NCBI GenBank assembly: GCA_963841965.1
Contig: CAWJES010000012.1
Coordinates: forward strand, 51,199 to 115,198
Reading direction: 5' to 3'
From: Palsa-459 sp963841965
GTDB taxonomy: Bacteria; Actinomycetota; Acidimicrobiia; Acidimicrobiales; RAAP-2
DNA: 64,000 nt
A program made the translations under genes and the position numbers. The notes beneath the pieces were generated by a model. The model had not been told where the DNA came from. It worked only from the letters and a program-made list of their open reading frames with translations, and ran no database searches. This document shows, piece after piece, positions 32,833 through 41,956 of the stretch; position 1 is the first letter of the stretch, and each line of letters begins with the position of its first letter.

Positions 32833-35655
32833 CTACGAGCAGCCGGACGTTGTCCCGCAGGCGCCGCAGACGTAGCAGGACCCGGCACGCTGCATGACAT
32901 TCCCGCAGCTGTAGCAGTACGGGGCGTCGCGCGGCTCGGTGCGCGCGAGGGGTGCTGCCGCCTTGGCGGCCGGCGGTGCGACCGGAGCCGGCGTGTCCTC
33001 GATCCCGACCGAGACGGTGGACTGCTCCTCGACGCCAGGCAGCGTGGGCTGGGTCCGCTCTCCGGTCGAGAGCACCCCGAGCTCATCGCGGTCCTCGCGT
33101 GAGAGGTAGTCGAGCGCCAGGCGGCGGAAGATGTAGTCCACCAGGCTCGTCGCGATGCGCAGCTCGGCGTCGTCGGTCATCCCGGCCGGCTCGAACTTCA
33201 TGTTCGAGTACTTCCGCACGTACGTCGCGAGCGGCACGCCGTGCTGCAGCCCCAGGCTGATCGAGATGGAGAAGGCGTCCATGATGCCCGCGAGGGTCGA
33301 TCCCTGCTTCGAGACGCGGATGAAGACCTCGCCAGGCCGGCCGTCCTCGTACTCGCCGACCGTGACGTAGCCCTCGCAGTCCGCGACACGGAACGCGAAG
33401 GTGTTCGAGTGCCGACGGCGCGGCAGCCGCTCGCGCACCGCGCCGACCACGACCGTGCGCTGCTTCGACTGCTCCAGGGCCAGCGCCGCCTCGAGCCGGG
33501 CGATGTGGGCGTCGATCTCGTCGTGGTGCCGCTCCTCGGCGCCCACCGCTCCGGCGTCCGCGGCACCGTCCTTCTTCGTCATCGACAGCGGCTGGGCCAC
33601 CTTGCAGTTGTCGCGGTAGATCGCCACGGCCTTGATGCCGAGCGTCCACGCGTCGTAGTGCAGCTGCTCGATGTCCTCGACCGTGACCTCCTCGGGCATG
33701 TTCACCGTCTTGGAGATCGCACCCGAAATGAACGGCTGCACGGCTCCCATCATCTTCACGTGACCGAGGTAGTGGATCACGTTGTCGCCCATCGAGCACG
33801 CGAACACCGCGAGGTGCTCGGGCTTCAGCCCCGGTGCCCCGAGGATCGTCTTGTTCACATCGATGTACGAGACGATGGCGTCGATCTCCTCGGCGCTGTA
33901 CCCGGCCACGTGCAGGGCGCGCGGCACCGTCTGGTTGACGATCGACATCGTGCCGCCGCCGACGAGCTTCTTCGTCTTCACGAGGCCGAGGTCGGGCTCG
34001 ACGCCCGTGGTGTCGCAGTCCATGAGGAGCCCGATCGTGCCGGTGGGCGCGAGCACGGTCGCCTGTGCGTTGCGCACGCCGAACTGCTCCGCCAGCGCCA
34101 CCGCGTCGTCCCATGCGTCGCGGGCAGCCTCGAGCAGCGCGTCGGGCACGAACTCCGTGTCGATCTGCTCGGTCGCCGAGCGGTGCTTGCGCAGCACTCG
34201 GAGCATGGGCTCGACGTTCTCGTGGTAGCCCGCGAACGGTCCCATCCGTCCTGCGGTCCTCGCGCTCGTCGCGTAGGCGTGCCCGGTCATGAGCGCGGTG
34301 ATCGCCCCGGCCCACGCACGTCCGCCGTCCGAGTCGTACGGGAGGCTCGATGCCATGAGGAGCGCCCCGAGGTTGGCGTAGCCGAGGCCGAGCTGGCGGA
34401 ACTTGACGGAGTTCTCCCCGATCTTCTTGGTCGGATAGTCGGCATTGCCCACCAGGATCTCCTGGGCGGTGAAGACCACCTCGATCGCGGCCTTGAACCC
34501 GTCGACGTCGAAGACACGGTCGTCGCGGAGGAACTTCATGAGGTTGAGGCTCGCGAGGTTGCACGCGGAGTTGTCGATGTGCATGTACTCGCTGCACGGG
34601 TTGGATGCGTTGATCCGCGCCGTGTTGGAGGCGGTGTGCCAGTCGTTGATCGTCGTGTCGAACTGCAGGCCGGGGTCCGCGCACTCCCATGAGGCACGGG
34701 CGAGCTGGCGCCACAGGTCACGGGCGCGGACCGTCTTGATCACCGATCCGTCGGTGCGCGCGATGAGGTTCCAGTCCGCGTCCTGCTCGACCGCGCGCAT
34801 GAACTCGTCGGTGACGCGCACCGAGTTGTTCGCATTCTGGTACTGGATCGAGTGGATGTCCTTGCCGTCGAGGTCCATGTCGAAGCCCGCGTCGCGCAAG
34901 GCGCGCGCCTTGCGCTCCTCGTTGGCCTTGCACCAGATGAACTCCTCGATGTCGGGGTGGTCCACGTCGAGGATCACCATCTTCGCCGCCCGGCGCGTCT
35001 TGCCTCCCGACTTGATGGTCCCCGCCGAGGCGTCCGCCCCGCGCATGAAGCTGACAGGACCTGAGGCGGTGCCGCCCCCGGCGAGGTGCTCCTCGCTCGC
35101 GCGGATCCGGGAGAGGTTCACCCCGGCGCCCGAGCCGCCCTTGAAGATCGTCCCCTCCTCGGTGTACCAGTTGAGGATCGAGTCCATCGCGTCGTTCACC
35201 TGGAGGATGAAGCAGGCGCTCGCCTGCTGGGGCACGCCGCGAACGCCGATGTTGAACCACACCGGCGAGTTGAAGGCCGCCTTCTGGTGGATGATGAGGT
35301 GCTTCAGCTCGTCGCGGAAGATCTCCGCCTCCTCGTCGTCGAGGAAGTAGCCGTCCTTGATGCCCCACTCGGTGATCGTCTCGACGATCCGGTCAGCGAC
35401 CTGGCGCAGCGAGGTCTCGCGCTCCTCGGTGCCGAGCGTCCCGCGGAAGTACTTCTGGGCGAGGATGTTGGTCGCGTTCACGCTCCACGTGGACGGGACC
35501 TCGACGCCGAGCTGCTCGAAGGCGACGGTGTTGTCCCGATAGTTCGTGATCCGCGAGTCGCGACGCTCCCACGTCACCTCGTCGTAGGGGTGCACGCCCT
35601 CGGTGGTGAAGTGCCGCCGAAGTCCGATTCCAACCCGCTGTGGAGCGATAGCCAT
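32833..35655 (-). CDS. nrdJ: Vitamin B12-dependent class II ribonucleotide reductase
   Basis: Adenosylcobalamin-dependent ribonucleotide reductase of 940 residues, reducing ribonucleotides to deoxyribonucleotides without oxygen dependence. The family core is clear: NSPVWFNIG, QQASACFILQVND (redox Cys), GSGAGVNLSRIRAS, NPCSEYMHIDNSACNLASLNL (active-site loop) and VLAPTGTIGLLMDCDTTGVEPD. The C-terminus has a CxxC-rich tail (CYSCGNVMQRAGSCYVCGACG split over 20 residues), a zinc-ribbon plus redox pair typical of NrdJ. The upstream region carries a promoter and NrdR-box-like sites. It shares a 257-base divergent region with glycerol kinase. Confidence 0.96.
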   Translation of the reverse strand: MAIAPQRVGIGLRRHFTTEGVHPYDEVTWERRDSRITNYRDNTVAFEQLGVEVPSTWSVNATNILAQKYFRGTLGTEERETSLRQVADRIVETITEWGIKDGYFLDDEEAEIFRDELKHLIIHQKAAFNSPVWFNIGVRGVPQQASACFILQVNDAMDSILNWYTEEGTIFKGGSGAGVNLSRIRASEEHLAGGGTASGPVSFMRGADASAGTIKSGGKTRRAAKMVILDVDHPDIEEFIWCKANEERKARALRDAGFDMDLDGKDIHSIQYQNANNSVRVTDEFMRAVEQDADWNLIARTDGSVIKTVRARDLWRQLARASWECADPGLQFDTTINDWHTASNTARINASNPCSEYMHIDNSACNLASLNLMKFLRDDRVFDVDGFKAAIEVVFTAQEILVGNADYPTKKIGENSVKFRQLGLGYANLGALLMASSLPYDSDGGRAWAGAITALMTGHAYATSARTAGRMGPFAGYHENVEPMLRVLRKHRSATEQIDTEFVPDALLEAARDAWDDAVALAEQFGVRNAQATVLAPTGTIGLLMDCDTTGVEPDLGLVKTKKLVGGGTMSIVNQTVPRALHVAGYSAEEIDAIVSYIDVNKTILGAPGLKPEHLAVFACSMGDNVIHYLGHVKMMGAVQPFISGAISKTVNMPEEVTVEDIEQLHYDAWTLGIKAVAIYRDNCKVAQPLSMTKKDGAADAGAVGAEERHHDEIDAHIARLEAALALEQSKQRTVVVGAVRERLPRRRHSNTFAFRVADCEGYVTVGEYEDGRPGEVFIRVSKQGSTLAGIMDAFSISISLGLQHGVPLATYVRKYSNMKFEPAGMTDDAELRIATSLVDYIFRRLALDYLSREDRDELGVLSTGERTQPTLPGVEEQSTVSVGIEDTPAPVAPPAAKAAAPLARTEPRDAPYCYSCGNVMQRAGSCYVCGACGTTSGCS

Positions 35656-35755
35656 GCCCGCTTCTCCTTCGTCCGTGTCCGATTTCCCCTACGCAACCGT
35701 CGCGCCTGCAACGGTCCGAGCGCCTGAACGCGGGATCGTAGTCCCCCCGCCCCCG

Positions 35756-35771
35756 ACACAAGATGTTGTGG
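35756..35771 (-). promoter_or_regulatory. NrdR box 1 upstream of nrdJ
   Basis: ACACAAGATGTTGTGG is a near-perfect 16-base palindrome matching the NrdR consensus (ACACwATATwTwGTGT type). It lies about 100 bases upstream of the nrdJ start. A second, weaker copy starts exactly 31 bases further, the usual spacing of tandem NrdR boxes. Confidence 0.75.
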
Positions 35772-35786
35772 TCTTCACAACACACG

Positions 35787-35802
35787 CCGCTAGATGCAGG
35801 GG
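35787..35802 (-). promoter_or_regulatory. Weaker NrdR box 2 upstream of nrdJ
   Basis: CCGCTAGATGCAGGGG keeps the CTAnAT core of NrdR boxes and is offset by 31 bases from box 1, placing the two on the same helix face. It overlaps the predicted transcription start, consistent with repression. Confidence 0.5.
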
Positions 35803-35804
35803 TA

Positions 35805-35834
35805 AGTACAGCACTGTAACTACGGGGTTGTCAA
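35805..35834 (-). promoter_or_regulatory. Predicted nrdJ promoter
   Basis: On the minus strand TTGACA (35834-35829) is followed after 18 bases by TGTACT (35810-35805), a good sigma-70-type pair. Transcription would start near 35798, inside the weaker NrdR box. The -10 region lies in a small palindrome (TACAG-CA-CTGTA, 35807-35818). Confidence 0.5.
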
Positions 35835-35912
35835 CGATTCTAAGGGCGATTTTGCTGTATCCAACCTGTGAATCCACCCGGGTCGCTTCACCGGGGTCGG
35901 TAGCCTCGCGCC

Positions 35913-37400
35913 GTGCACCTCCTCGTGGCCGTGGACGCCGGGACGACCGGCGTCCGGGCCCTCGCGGTCGACCTCGCCGGCCGGGTCGTGGACGTCTCCT
36001 ACCGCGAGCTGACCCAGTCGTACCCCTCCCCCGGTCTCGTCGAGCACGATGCGCGGGAGATCCTGCGGCTGGTCGATGAGACCCTGTCGGAGCTGGCCCG
36101 GCGCCTGGCCGGGGCGGGCCACTCGGTCGCGGCGATCGGGATCACGAACCAGCGCGAGACGGTGATCGCCATCGACCGCGAGGACGGGCGGATCCTGGCA
36201 CCGGCGATCGTCTGGCAGGACCGCCGTACTGCGCCGGTGTGCGAATCGATGCTCGCCGACGGACACCTCGCGACCGTGCGCGAGGCGACGGGACTGACGC
36301 TGGACCCGTACTTCTCGGCGACGAAGATGCGGTGGCTGCTCGACAACGCGGCGCTCGAGGGCGCCGGCAGGCTCGGGCTCTGCACGGTCGACACGCTCGT
36401 CTGCTGGCACCTGACCGGCGGCGCCGACGGGGGCTCGTTCGCGACCGATCCGTCCAACGCGTCGCGGACGCTGCTGTACGACCTCGATCGCGCGACATGG
36501 AGCGAGACGCTGTGCGCGCTGTTCGGGGTCCCGATGCGGGCGCTCGCTTCGATCAGGCCCTCGTGCTCGGTGTTCGGCACGGTCGCCGCCGGCCATGGCG
36601 ATGGCCTCGAGGGCGTTGCGGTCGCGGGCATCCTCGGTGACCAGCAGGCTGCCCTGTTCGGCCAGCGCTGCGTGCGCCCAGGGATGGTCAAGGCCACGTT
36701 CGGGACGGGCGCGTTCCTGCTGGCCAACACCGGGCCGGCGCGCGCGCCCCACGTCGACGGGCTGATCACGTCGGTCGCGTGGGACCTCGGGGACTTCGGC
36801 CCGACCAGCTACGTGCTCGAGGGCTCGGCGTTCATCGCTGGCGCGGCAATCCAGTGGCTGCGCGACGAGCTCGCCCTCATTGACTCGTCGAGCGAGGTCG
36901 GCGAGCTCGCGGCGTCTGTCGCCGATGCCAACGGCGCCCTGTTCGTGCCCGCGTTCACGGGGCTTGGAAGCCCCTGGTGGGATCCGCACGCCAGGGGCGT
37001 GCTGCTCGGCCTCTCACGGGGGGTCACCCGCGCCCATGTCGCCCGCGCCGTGGTCGACGCGCTCGCCTTCCAGGGTCGCGCGATCCTCGACGCGATGCGC
37101 GGGGGCGGGATCGAGCTGACCGAGCTGCGGGTGGACGGGGGCGCGGCGGCGATGGACCTGCTCTGCCAGGAGCTCGCGGATTCGTCCCGGCTGACCGTTC
37201 GGCGGCCGCGCTCCGTCGAGGCGACAGCCATCGGCGCGGCGACGCTTGCCGGCGTGTGCGTGGGCGCCACGACGCTCGAGGACCTGGACGCGAGCTTCGA
37301 GGAGGAGGCGGCGTTCCGTCCCCGGGATCCCGCAGTGATCGACGTGACCTACGAGACCTGGGTCGACGCCGTGGCGCGGAGCCGCTCGGGACCCGCGTAG
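35913..37400 (+). CDS. glpK: Glycerol kinase (FGGY family)
   Basis: Kinase of 495 residues phosphorylating glycerol to glycerol 3-phosphate. GlpK landmarks: N-terminal AVDAGTTGVRALAVD (phosphate loop), GITNQRETVI and VWQDRRTAPVC (about residues 84-110), DPYFSATKMRWLLDN, GDQQAALFGQRCVRPGMVKATFGTG, and the C-terminal ELRVDGGAAAMDLLCQ adenosine motif. Start is GTG 35913. It is divergent from nrdJ and convergent with the PlsC gene, whose product uses glycerol 3-phosphate-derived lipids. No glpF or glpD lies nearby. Confidence 0.93.
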   Translation: MHLLVAVDAGTTGVRALAVDLAGRVVDVSYRELTQSYPSPGLVEHDAREILRLVDETLSELARRLAGAGHSVAAIGITNQRETVIAIDREDGRILAPAIVWQDRRTAPVCESMLADGHLATVREATGLTLDPYFSATKMRWLLDNAALEGAGRLGLCTVDTLVCWHLTGGADGGSFATDPSNASRTLLYDLDRATWSETLCALFGVPMRALASIRPSCSVFGTVAAGHGDGLEGVAVAGILGDQQAALFGQRCVRPGMVKATFGTGAFLLANTGPARAPHVDGLITSVAWDLGDFGPTSYVLEGSAFIAGAAIQWLRDELALIDSSSEVGELAASVADANGALFVPAFTGLGSPWWDPHARGVLLGLSRGVTRAHVARAVVDALAFQGRAILDAMRGGGIELTELRVDGGAAAMDLLCQELADSSRLTVRRPRSVEATAIGAATLAGVCVGATTLEDLDASFEEEAAFRPRDPAVIDVTYETWVDAVARSRSGPA

Positions 37401-37403
37401 CGC

Positions 37404-38072
37404 CTAGGTCCGGTCGACCGAGGCTGGTCGCGCGACGTACTCGTCCACATACGGGCGCCCGCAGAGCGCCGCGATGTCGTGCATCAGCACGTCGGTGAAC
37501 TGGCGCAGGGCCTCGTGTTCCCCGAGGCGCTCGACCTCGTCGCCAGACAGCGTCCTCGGCTCGCCGAACGCGACGGTCACGGGGCGGAAGAGGTGCCAGC
37601 GGTTCCGGCCGATCGGCTGGACGTCGCTGGTACCCGAAATGCCGACGGGGATCACCGGGACCGCGCAGTCGAGCGAGAGCCGCGCGACGCCGGTGTGGCC
37701 CCGGTGCGTGCAGGCGTCGTCTGCGCGGGTGCCCTCGGGATAGAGGGCGAGCAGGCGTCCCTCGCCGAGCAGCCCGCGGGCGGTCTCCAAGGCCCGCTCG
37801 GACTCCGACCCGCCGCCCCTGCGGATCGGGATCTGCCCGACGGCCGAGAAGAACCAGGCGCTGCGCCAGTCGTCGAAGTACTCCGCCTTGGCGAGGTAGG
37901 TCACCCGGCGCGGCACCGACAGCGGCAGGAAGATCGAGTCGCAGAAGCTCTGGTGGTTCGCCGCGAGGATCATCGCGCCGCGGGCCGGGACGCGCCGCCG
38001 GCCGGGCGTCCTGATCCGGTACAGGACGAGCATGACCGGTGTCAGCACGATCTTGAGCAGCCAGTACCCCAC
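37404..38072 (-). CDS. 1-acyl-glycerol-3-phosphate acyltransferase (PlsC-like)
   Basis: Membrane-associated acyltransferase of 222 residues, adding an acyl chain to lysophosphatidate or a related lipid. Acyltransferase motif I is NHQSFCD (HX4D, His40), motif III YPEGTRADD, and VPVIPVGISGT is motif IV. A hydrophobic N-terminal stretch (GYWLLKIVLTPVMLVLY) anchors it to the membrane. GTG 38072 is the only conventional start in frame after the upstream stop, without an obvious ribosome site. It is convergent with glpK, with 3 bases between stops. Confidence 0.87.
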   Translation of the reverse strand: MGYWLLKIVLTPVMLVLYRIRTPGRRRVPARGAMILAANHQSFCDSIFLPLSVPRRVTYLAKAEYFDDWRSAWFFSAVGQIPIRRGGGSESERALETARGLLGEGRLLALYPEGTRADDACTHRGHTGVARLSLDCAVPVIPVGISGTSDVQPIGRNRWHLFRPVTVAFGEPRTLSGDEVERLGEHEALRQFTDVLMHDIAALCGRPYVDEYVARPASVDRT

Positions 38073-38162
38073 GATCGAAACGTAGTTCGGGGACGCACCG
38101 CACGCTCGACCGTGCCGGCCCGCGGGCGCGGCGATCGGTAGCCTGCGGGCGGAAGGGGATCC

Positions 38163-39047
38163 ATGACGACGTACACGACCACGATCCGCCACACGGGCCT
38201 CACGTTCGGCGAGGCACCGAGGTGGCACGACGGCCGGCTCTGGTTCAGCGACTTCCACCGGCATGGCGTGTTCTCCCTGGGCGACGACGGCGAGCGCCTC
38301 GAGCACGGGTTCGACGCACAGCCATCGGGACTCGGGTGGCAGCCCGACGGGACCTTGCTCGTCGTCTCGATGATCGACCACCGGGTGCTCGCCGTCGCCC
38401 CTGACGGGTCCGTCTCCACCCTCGCCGATCTCTCCGCGCACGCCACCTTCCTGTCGAACGACATGGTGGTCTCGGGCGACGGCTCGGCCTACGTCGGGAA
38501 CTTCGGCTACGACATCGACGCGTTCCTCGCGGAGCACGGCACGAGGGGCGTCGTCGAGCCCCCGGGACCCCCGACGACCACGATCGTCGCGCTCGCGCCG
38601 GACGGCTCGGTGCGCCAGGTCGTCGACGACCTCTCGTTCCCCAACGGCATGGTGCTGACCGAGGACGGTGCCACGCTGATCGTTGCGGAGACCACCCGGC
38701 TCCGCCTGACCGCGTTCGCCGTCTCGACGGACGGCACGCTGTCGGACCGGCGCGTCTTCGCGCAGCTCGACGGGGTGTTCCCCGACGGGATCTGCCTCGA
38801 CGCCGACGGCCAGGTCTGGGTCGCGAACGCGAACGGCCGCGAGTGCCTCCGTGTCAGAGACGGCGGCGAGGTGACCGACCGCGTCGAGACCACCACCCAC
38901 AGCTACGCATGCATGCTCGGGGGCGACGACCGTCGGACGCTCTACGTGATGACCGCGCCGAGCTCGGTGGCCGCCGTGGTCTCGGTGACCCATGACGCGC
39001 TGATCGAGACCGCGTCGGTCGATGTGCCCGGAGCCGGGCTCCCCTGA
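38163..39047 (+). CDS. SMP-30/gluconolactonase family protein
   Basis: Second beta-propeller lactonase-like protein in the window, 294 residues. Metal-site positions are visible as Glu in TFGEAPRWHDG near the N-terminus, Asn in LSFPNGMVLTEDG and Asp in VFPDGICLDADG; a further propeller strand is LSNDMVVSGDGSAYVGNFG. GGAAGGGG precedes the ATG. It ends one base before the stop of the convergent AlaC-like gene. No sugar genes surround it, so its substrate is open; lactonase or aryl-esterase activity is possible. Confidence 0.88.
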   Translation: MTTYTTTIRHTGLTFGEAPRWHDGRLWFSDFHRHGVFSLGDDGERLEHGFDAQPSGLGWQPDGTLLVVSMIDHRVLAVAPDGSVSTLADLSAHATFLSNDMVVSGDGSAYVGNFGYDIDAFLAEHGTRGVVEPPGPPTTTIVALAPDGSVRQVVDDLSFPNGMVLTEDGATLIVAETTRLRLTAFAVSTDGTLSDRRVFAQLDGVFPDGICLDADGQVWVANANGRECLRVRDGGEVTDRVETTTHSYACMLGGDDRRTLYVMTAPSSVAAVVSVTHDALIETASVDVPGAGLP

Positions 39048-40250
39048 TCAGCCGAGCTTGGGCAGCGCGCGCCGCAGACCCCGGACCGCCTGGGCGATGC
39101 GAGCCTCGTTCTCGATGAGCGCGAAGCGCACGTAGCCCTCGCCGCCGTCGCCGAAGCCCACGCCCGGCGAGGTGGCGACATCCGCCTCGGTGACGAGCAG
39201 GGTTGCGAACTCGAGCGAGCTGAGGTGCCGGTAGGGCTCGGGGATCGGCGCCCAGACGAACATGGTCCCCTTGGGAGCGGCGATCTCCCACCCGATGCGG
39301 CCAAGGCCGTCGATGAGCGCGTCGCGCCGCGACTGGTAGATGGCGTTGACCTGCGCGGGGTAGTCGAGCGCCTCGTTCATGGCCACGATCGACGCGATCT
39401 GGATCGGCTGGAAGCTCCCGTAGTCGAGGTAGGTCTTCAGCTGGGTCAGCGCACTGACGATCTCCGCGTTCCCCAGGAGGAAGCCGACGCGCCACCCTGC
39501 CATCGAGAACGACTTCGTGAGCGTGTAGAGCTCGACGGCCACGTCCTTCGCGCCGTCGACCTGGAGGATCGACGGCGGCCGGTAGCCATCGAAGCCCAGG
39601 TCCGCGTAGGCGAAGTCGTGCACGACGATGATGCTGTGCTCGCGGGCGAACGCCACGAGCCGCTCCATGAACGCAAGGTCGACGCACGCGGTCGTCGGAT
39701 TGTGGGGGAAGGAGCAGACGATGACCCTCGGCTTCGGCCACGCGCGGTTCCAGGCGTCGGTCATCCCCTCGAAGAAGGCGTCGCCTGGCGAGTCGCTCCC
39801 GAGCGCGCCGGGGTCGCGCATCGGCACCGTCACGACCTGCGCACCCGCGAAGAGCGGGCCGTAGATGTGGATCGGATAGCTGGGGCTCGGGACGAGCGCC
39901 GTGTCCCCGCGGTCGAGGAGCACCCACATCAGGTGGCTCAGCCCCTCCTTGGCGCCGATCGTGTGGACGACCTCGGTATCGGGATCGAGGTCGACGTCGA
40001 ACAGGCGCCGGTACCGGTCGGCGATCGCGAGCCGCAGCTTCGGGATGCCCCGCGACGCGCTGTAGCGGTGGTTCCTCGGGTTCTGCGCCGCTTCGGCGAG
40101 CTTCTCGACCGCGACAGGGGGGCTCGGCAGGTCGGGGTTCCCGAAGCCGAAGTCGACGACATCGCGGCCGCTCGCTCGACCCGACGCCACCAGTGACTTG
40201 ATCTCCGCAAAGACGTAGGGCGGCAGGCCCTCGATTCGCCGGAACTCCAT
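39048..40250 (-). CDS. alaC: AlaC-like class I aminotransferase
   Basis: PLP-dependent aminotransferase of 400 residues, closely following the AlaC (YfdZ) pattern: N-terminal FRRIEGLPPYVFAEI, DFGFGNPDLPSPP, HRYSASRGIPKLR, IGAKEGLSHLMWVLLDRGD, SPSYPIHIYG, VVHDFAYADLGFDGY, and the PLP-lysine in LYTLTKSFSMAGWRVG. AlaC makes alanine from pyruvate and glutamate; related enzymes make other amino acids, so the symbol is assigned by similarity recognised by eye. It is transcribed alone and is convergent with the SMP-30 gene. Confidence 0.85.
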   Translation of the reverse strand: MEFRRIEGLPPYVFAEIKSLVASGRASGRDVVDFGFGNPDLPSPPVAVEKLAEAAQNPRNHRYSASRGIPKLRLAIADRYRRLFDVDLDPDTEVVHTIGAKEGLSHLMWVLLDRGDTALVPSPSYPIHIYGPLFAGAQVVTVPMRDPGALGSDSPGDAFFEGMTDAWNRAWPKPRVIVCSFPHNPTTACVDLAFMERLVAFAREHSIIVVHDFAYADLGFDGYRPPSILQVDGAKDVAVELYTLTKSFSMAGWRVGFLLGNAEIVSALTQLKTYLDYGSFQPIQIASIVAMNEALDYPAQVNAIYQSRRDALIDGLGRIGWEIAAPKGTMFVWAPIPEPYRHLSSLEFATLLVTEADVATSPGVGFGDGGEGYVRFALIENEARIAQAVRGLRRALPKLG

Positions 40251-40259
40251 CCAGAGACG

Positions 40260-40988
40260 CTAGCCGCGACCGAATCGGCGACCGGACCTCTTCGAGATCC
40301 TGGCGAGGACCTCGACGGGGGCGGGGGCGCCGAACACCGCCCACGAGGCGCCGGCCTCCGCCAGATCGATGAGCAGCGACTCGGTCGCCGCCTCGTCGAC
40401 CTCGCCATCGCGCTGCGGTGCGACACCGCCCCAGGTGACGAAGCGAACACCCGTCGCGCCGGCAGCCCTGACGTCCGCCGCCGGTCTCATCCACACGTTG
40501 AGCCCGCACCCCGTATCGATCGCAACCTCGCGCGTGGCCTGCGCACCGTCGCCGATCCAGACCTCTGTCCCCTCTCCTGAGAGGGTCGCCGCGACGTGCG
40601 CGAGCGAGCGACGCCGCTCGTCGGGCCCGGCGAAGTCGACGCCGTATGCGAGGTTCTCCTCGCGCGACTTGCGGTCGCCCGTCCCGAGCGCGGCGATGAT
40701 CCCGCCCTCGGCTACCGCGCGGAGCGCGCGGATCTGTCCCAGCAGCACCTCGTCGTCCACGAGCCCGATCCTCGCCACGAGGGTGCCGACACGAAGCCCC
40801 GGGTGGCGGACGGCGACGGTCGCCAGGACCTCGAACGGCGCGATCGCCGGCCGCTGCGGCGATCCCATCGGCCACACGTGGTCGAATGCGAAGACGCCGT
40901 CGAGGCCGCTCGCCTCGGCGCGCGCCGCGACGGCGAGGGCGTCGCGTGGCGTCTCCTGGAACGTCGGCAGCATCACCGCGAGGCGCAT
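40260..40988 (-). CDS. LLM class flavin-dependent oxidoreductase
   Basis: Luciferase-like TIM-barrel oxidoreductase of 242 residues. Family features include MRLAVMLPTFQETPRDALAVAARAEASGLDGVFAFDHV (in pieces, residues 1-39), RVGTLVARIGLVDDEVLLGQIRALRAV and GIIAALGTGDRKSREEN. It probably binds FMN or coenzyme F420, both common in Actinomycetota. It is shorter than most members (about 300 residues). The ATG at 40988 overlaps the glucokinase stop by one base (TGATG); a GTG one codon earlier would give a 4-base overlap. It is the end of a run of four coupled or close genes. Confidence 0.83.
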   Translation of the reverse strand: MRLAVMLPTFQETPRDALAVAARAEASGLDGVFAFDHVWPMGSPQRPAIAPFEVLATVAVRHPGLRVGTLVARIGLVDDEVLLGQIRALRAVAEGGIIAALGTGDRKSREENLAYGVDFAGPDERRRSLAHVAATLSGEGTEVWIGDGAQATREVAIDTGCGLNVWMRPAADVRAAGATGVRFVTWGGVAPQRDGEVDEAATESLLIDLAEAGASWAVFGAPAPVEVLARISKRSGRRFGRG

Positions 40989-41956
40989 CACCGTTCCTGG
41001 GAGAGCAGGGCGGCGCCGATGGCGCCCGCGTGCGCGCCCAGATCGGCTGCCACCACCTCGATCGGCTCACGCAGCTCGCCGGCTTCGAGCAGGCCCGTCA
41101 GGTGGCGGCGTGCGGGCGGCAGGAGCAGCGTGCTCGCCTCGATGAGCCCGCCGCCGAGCACGAAGCGCCCGGGATCGAGCACGGCGGCGAGGTTGGCGAG
41201 CCCGAGGGCGAGCCACCACCCGACCTCGTCGAGCACGGCGAGCGCCTCCTTGTCCCCGGCGGCCGCGGCATGCGTCACGTCCTCCCCGCGCACGAGCTCC
41301 GCGTCGCCGCGCAGCGCGACCAGGGCGGGCAGGCGGCCGGCGGCGGCGGCCTCACGCCCGAGCCGCGCGACGCCCGCGCCCGATGCGTACCGCTCCCAGC
41401 AGCCCCGCCTGCCGCACGGGCAGCGCGGACCGGAGGGGTCCACGATCATGTGGCCGATCTCGGCGGCGTACCCCCTGCGCCCGCGCAGGATCCGGCCCCC
41501 GGTCACGATGCCGCCCCCGATGCCCGTGCCGAGGGTGACCATCGCGAACTCGTCCTCGCCCTGCGCCGCACCGAGCCGGTGCTCCGCGAAGGCCGCGGCG
41601 TCCGCGTCGTTGGCCACCGTCGCCTGCCATCCACGGAGTCTGATCCCGAGCAGCTTCGTCATGTCCGCGCCGGTCGCGCTGTGCAGGTTCGGGCCGAAGG
41701 TGAGCACGCCGGCGTGCGAGACCATGCCGGGCACTCCAACGCCGAGCGGGAGTCCCGTGAGATCCGTTCCAGCCGCAGCGGCGAGATCGGCCAGCGCAAG
41801 GGCGACCTCGTCGACGACGGCGACACCGGGCGCGTCACGGATGCCATCGAGGGGCGTGGCGCGCCGCGCCTCCGCGAGGAGCGCGCCGGACCGGTCCACC
41901 AGAACAGCGAGGACCTTGGTGCCGCCGACGTCGACGCCGACGGCGAGCCGGCTCAC
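40988..41956 (-). CDS. ROK family glucokinase
   Basis: ROK-family sugar kinase of 322 residues, likely phosphorylating glucose. N-terminal phosphate motif VGVDVGGTKVLAVLVD, ROK signature region (VTLGTGIGGGIVTGGRIL), and zinc-binding CPCGRRGCWERYASG (C-x-C-x4-C). There is no N-terminal DNA-binding domain, so it is a kinase, not a ROK repressor. The frame continues upstream, but the GTG at 41956 overlaps the SRPBCC stop (GTGA) and fits the family start. The neighbourhood of SRPBCC and mannosyltransferase genes recalls the actinobacterial glkA locus. Confidence 0.9.
   Translation of the reverse strand: MSRLAVGVDVGGTKVLAVLVDRSGALLAEARRATPLDGIRDAPGVAVVDEVALALADLAAAAGTDLTGLPLGVGVPGMVSHAGVLTFGPNLHSATGADMTKLLGIRLRGWQATVANDADAAAFAEHRLGAAQGEDEFAMVTLGTGIGGGIVTGGRILRGRRGYAAEIGHMIVDPSGPRCPCGRRGCWERYASGAGVARLGREAAAAGRLPALVALRGDAELVRGEDVTHAAAAGDKEALAVLDEVGWWLALGLANLAAVLDPGRFVLGGGLIEASTLLLPPARRHLTGLLEAGELREPIEVVAADLGAHAGAIGAALLSQER

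Noticed and set aside
35656..35755. Possible cobalamin riboswitch before nrdJ
   Set aside because: No B12-box-like conserved core could be found; the leader is short and better explained by NrdR boxes.
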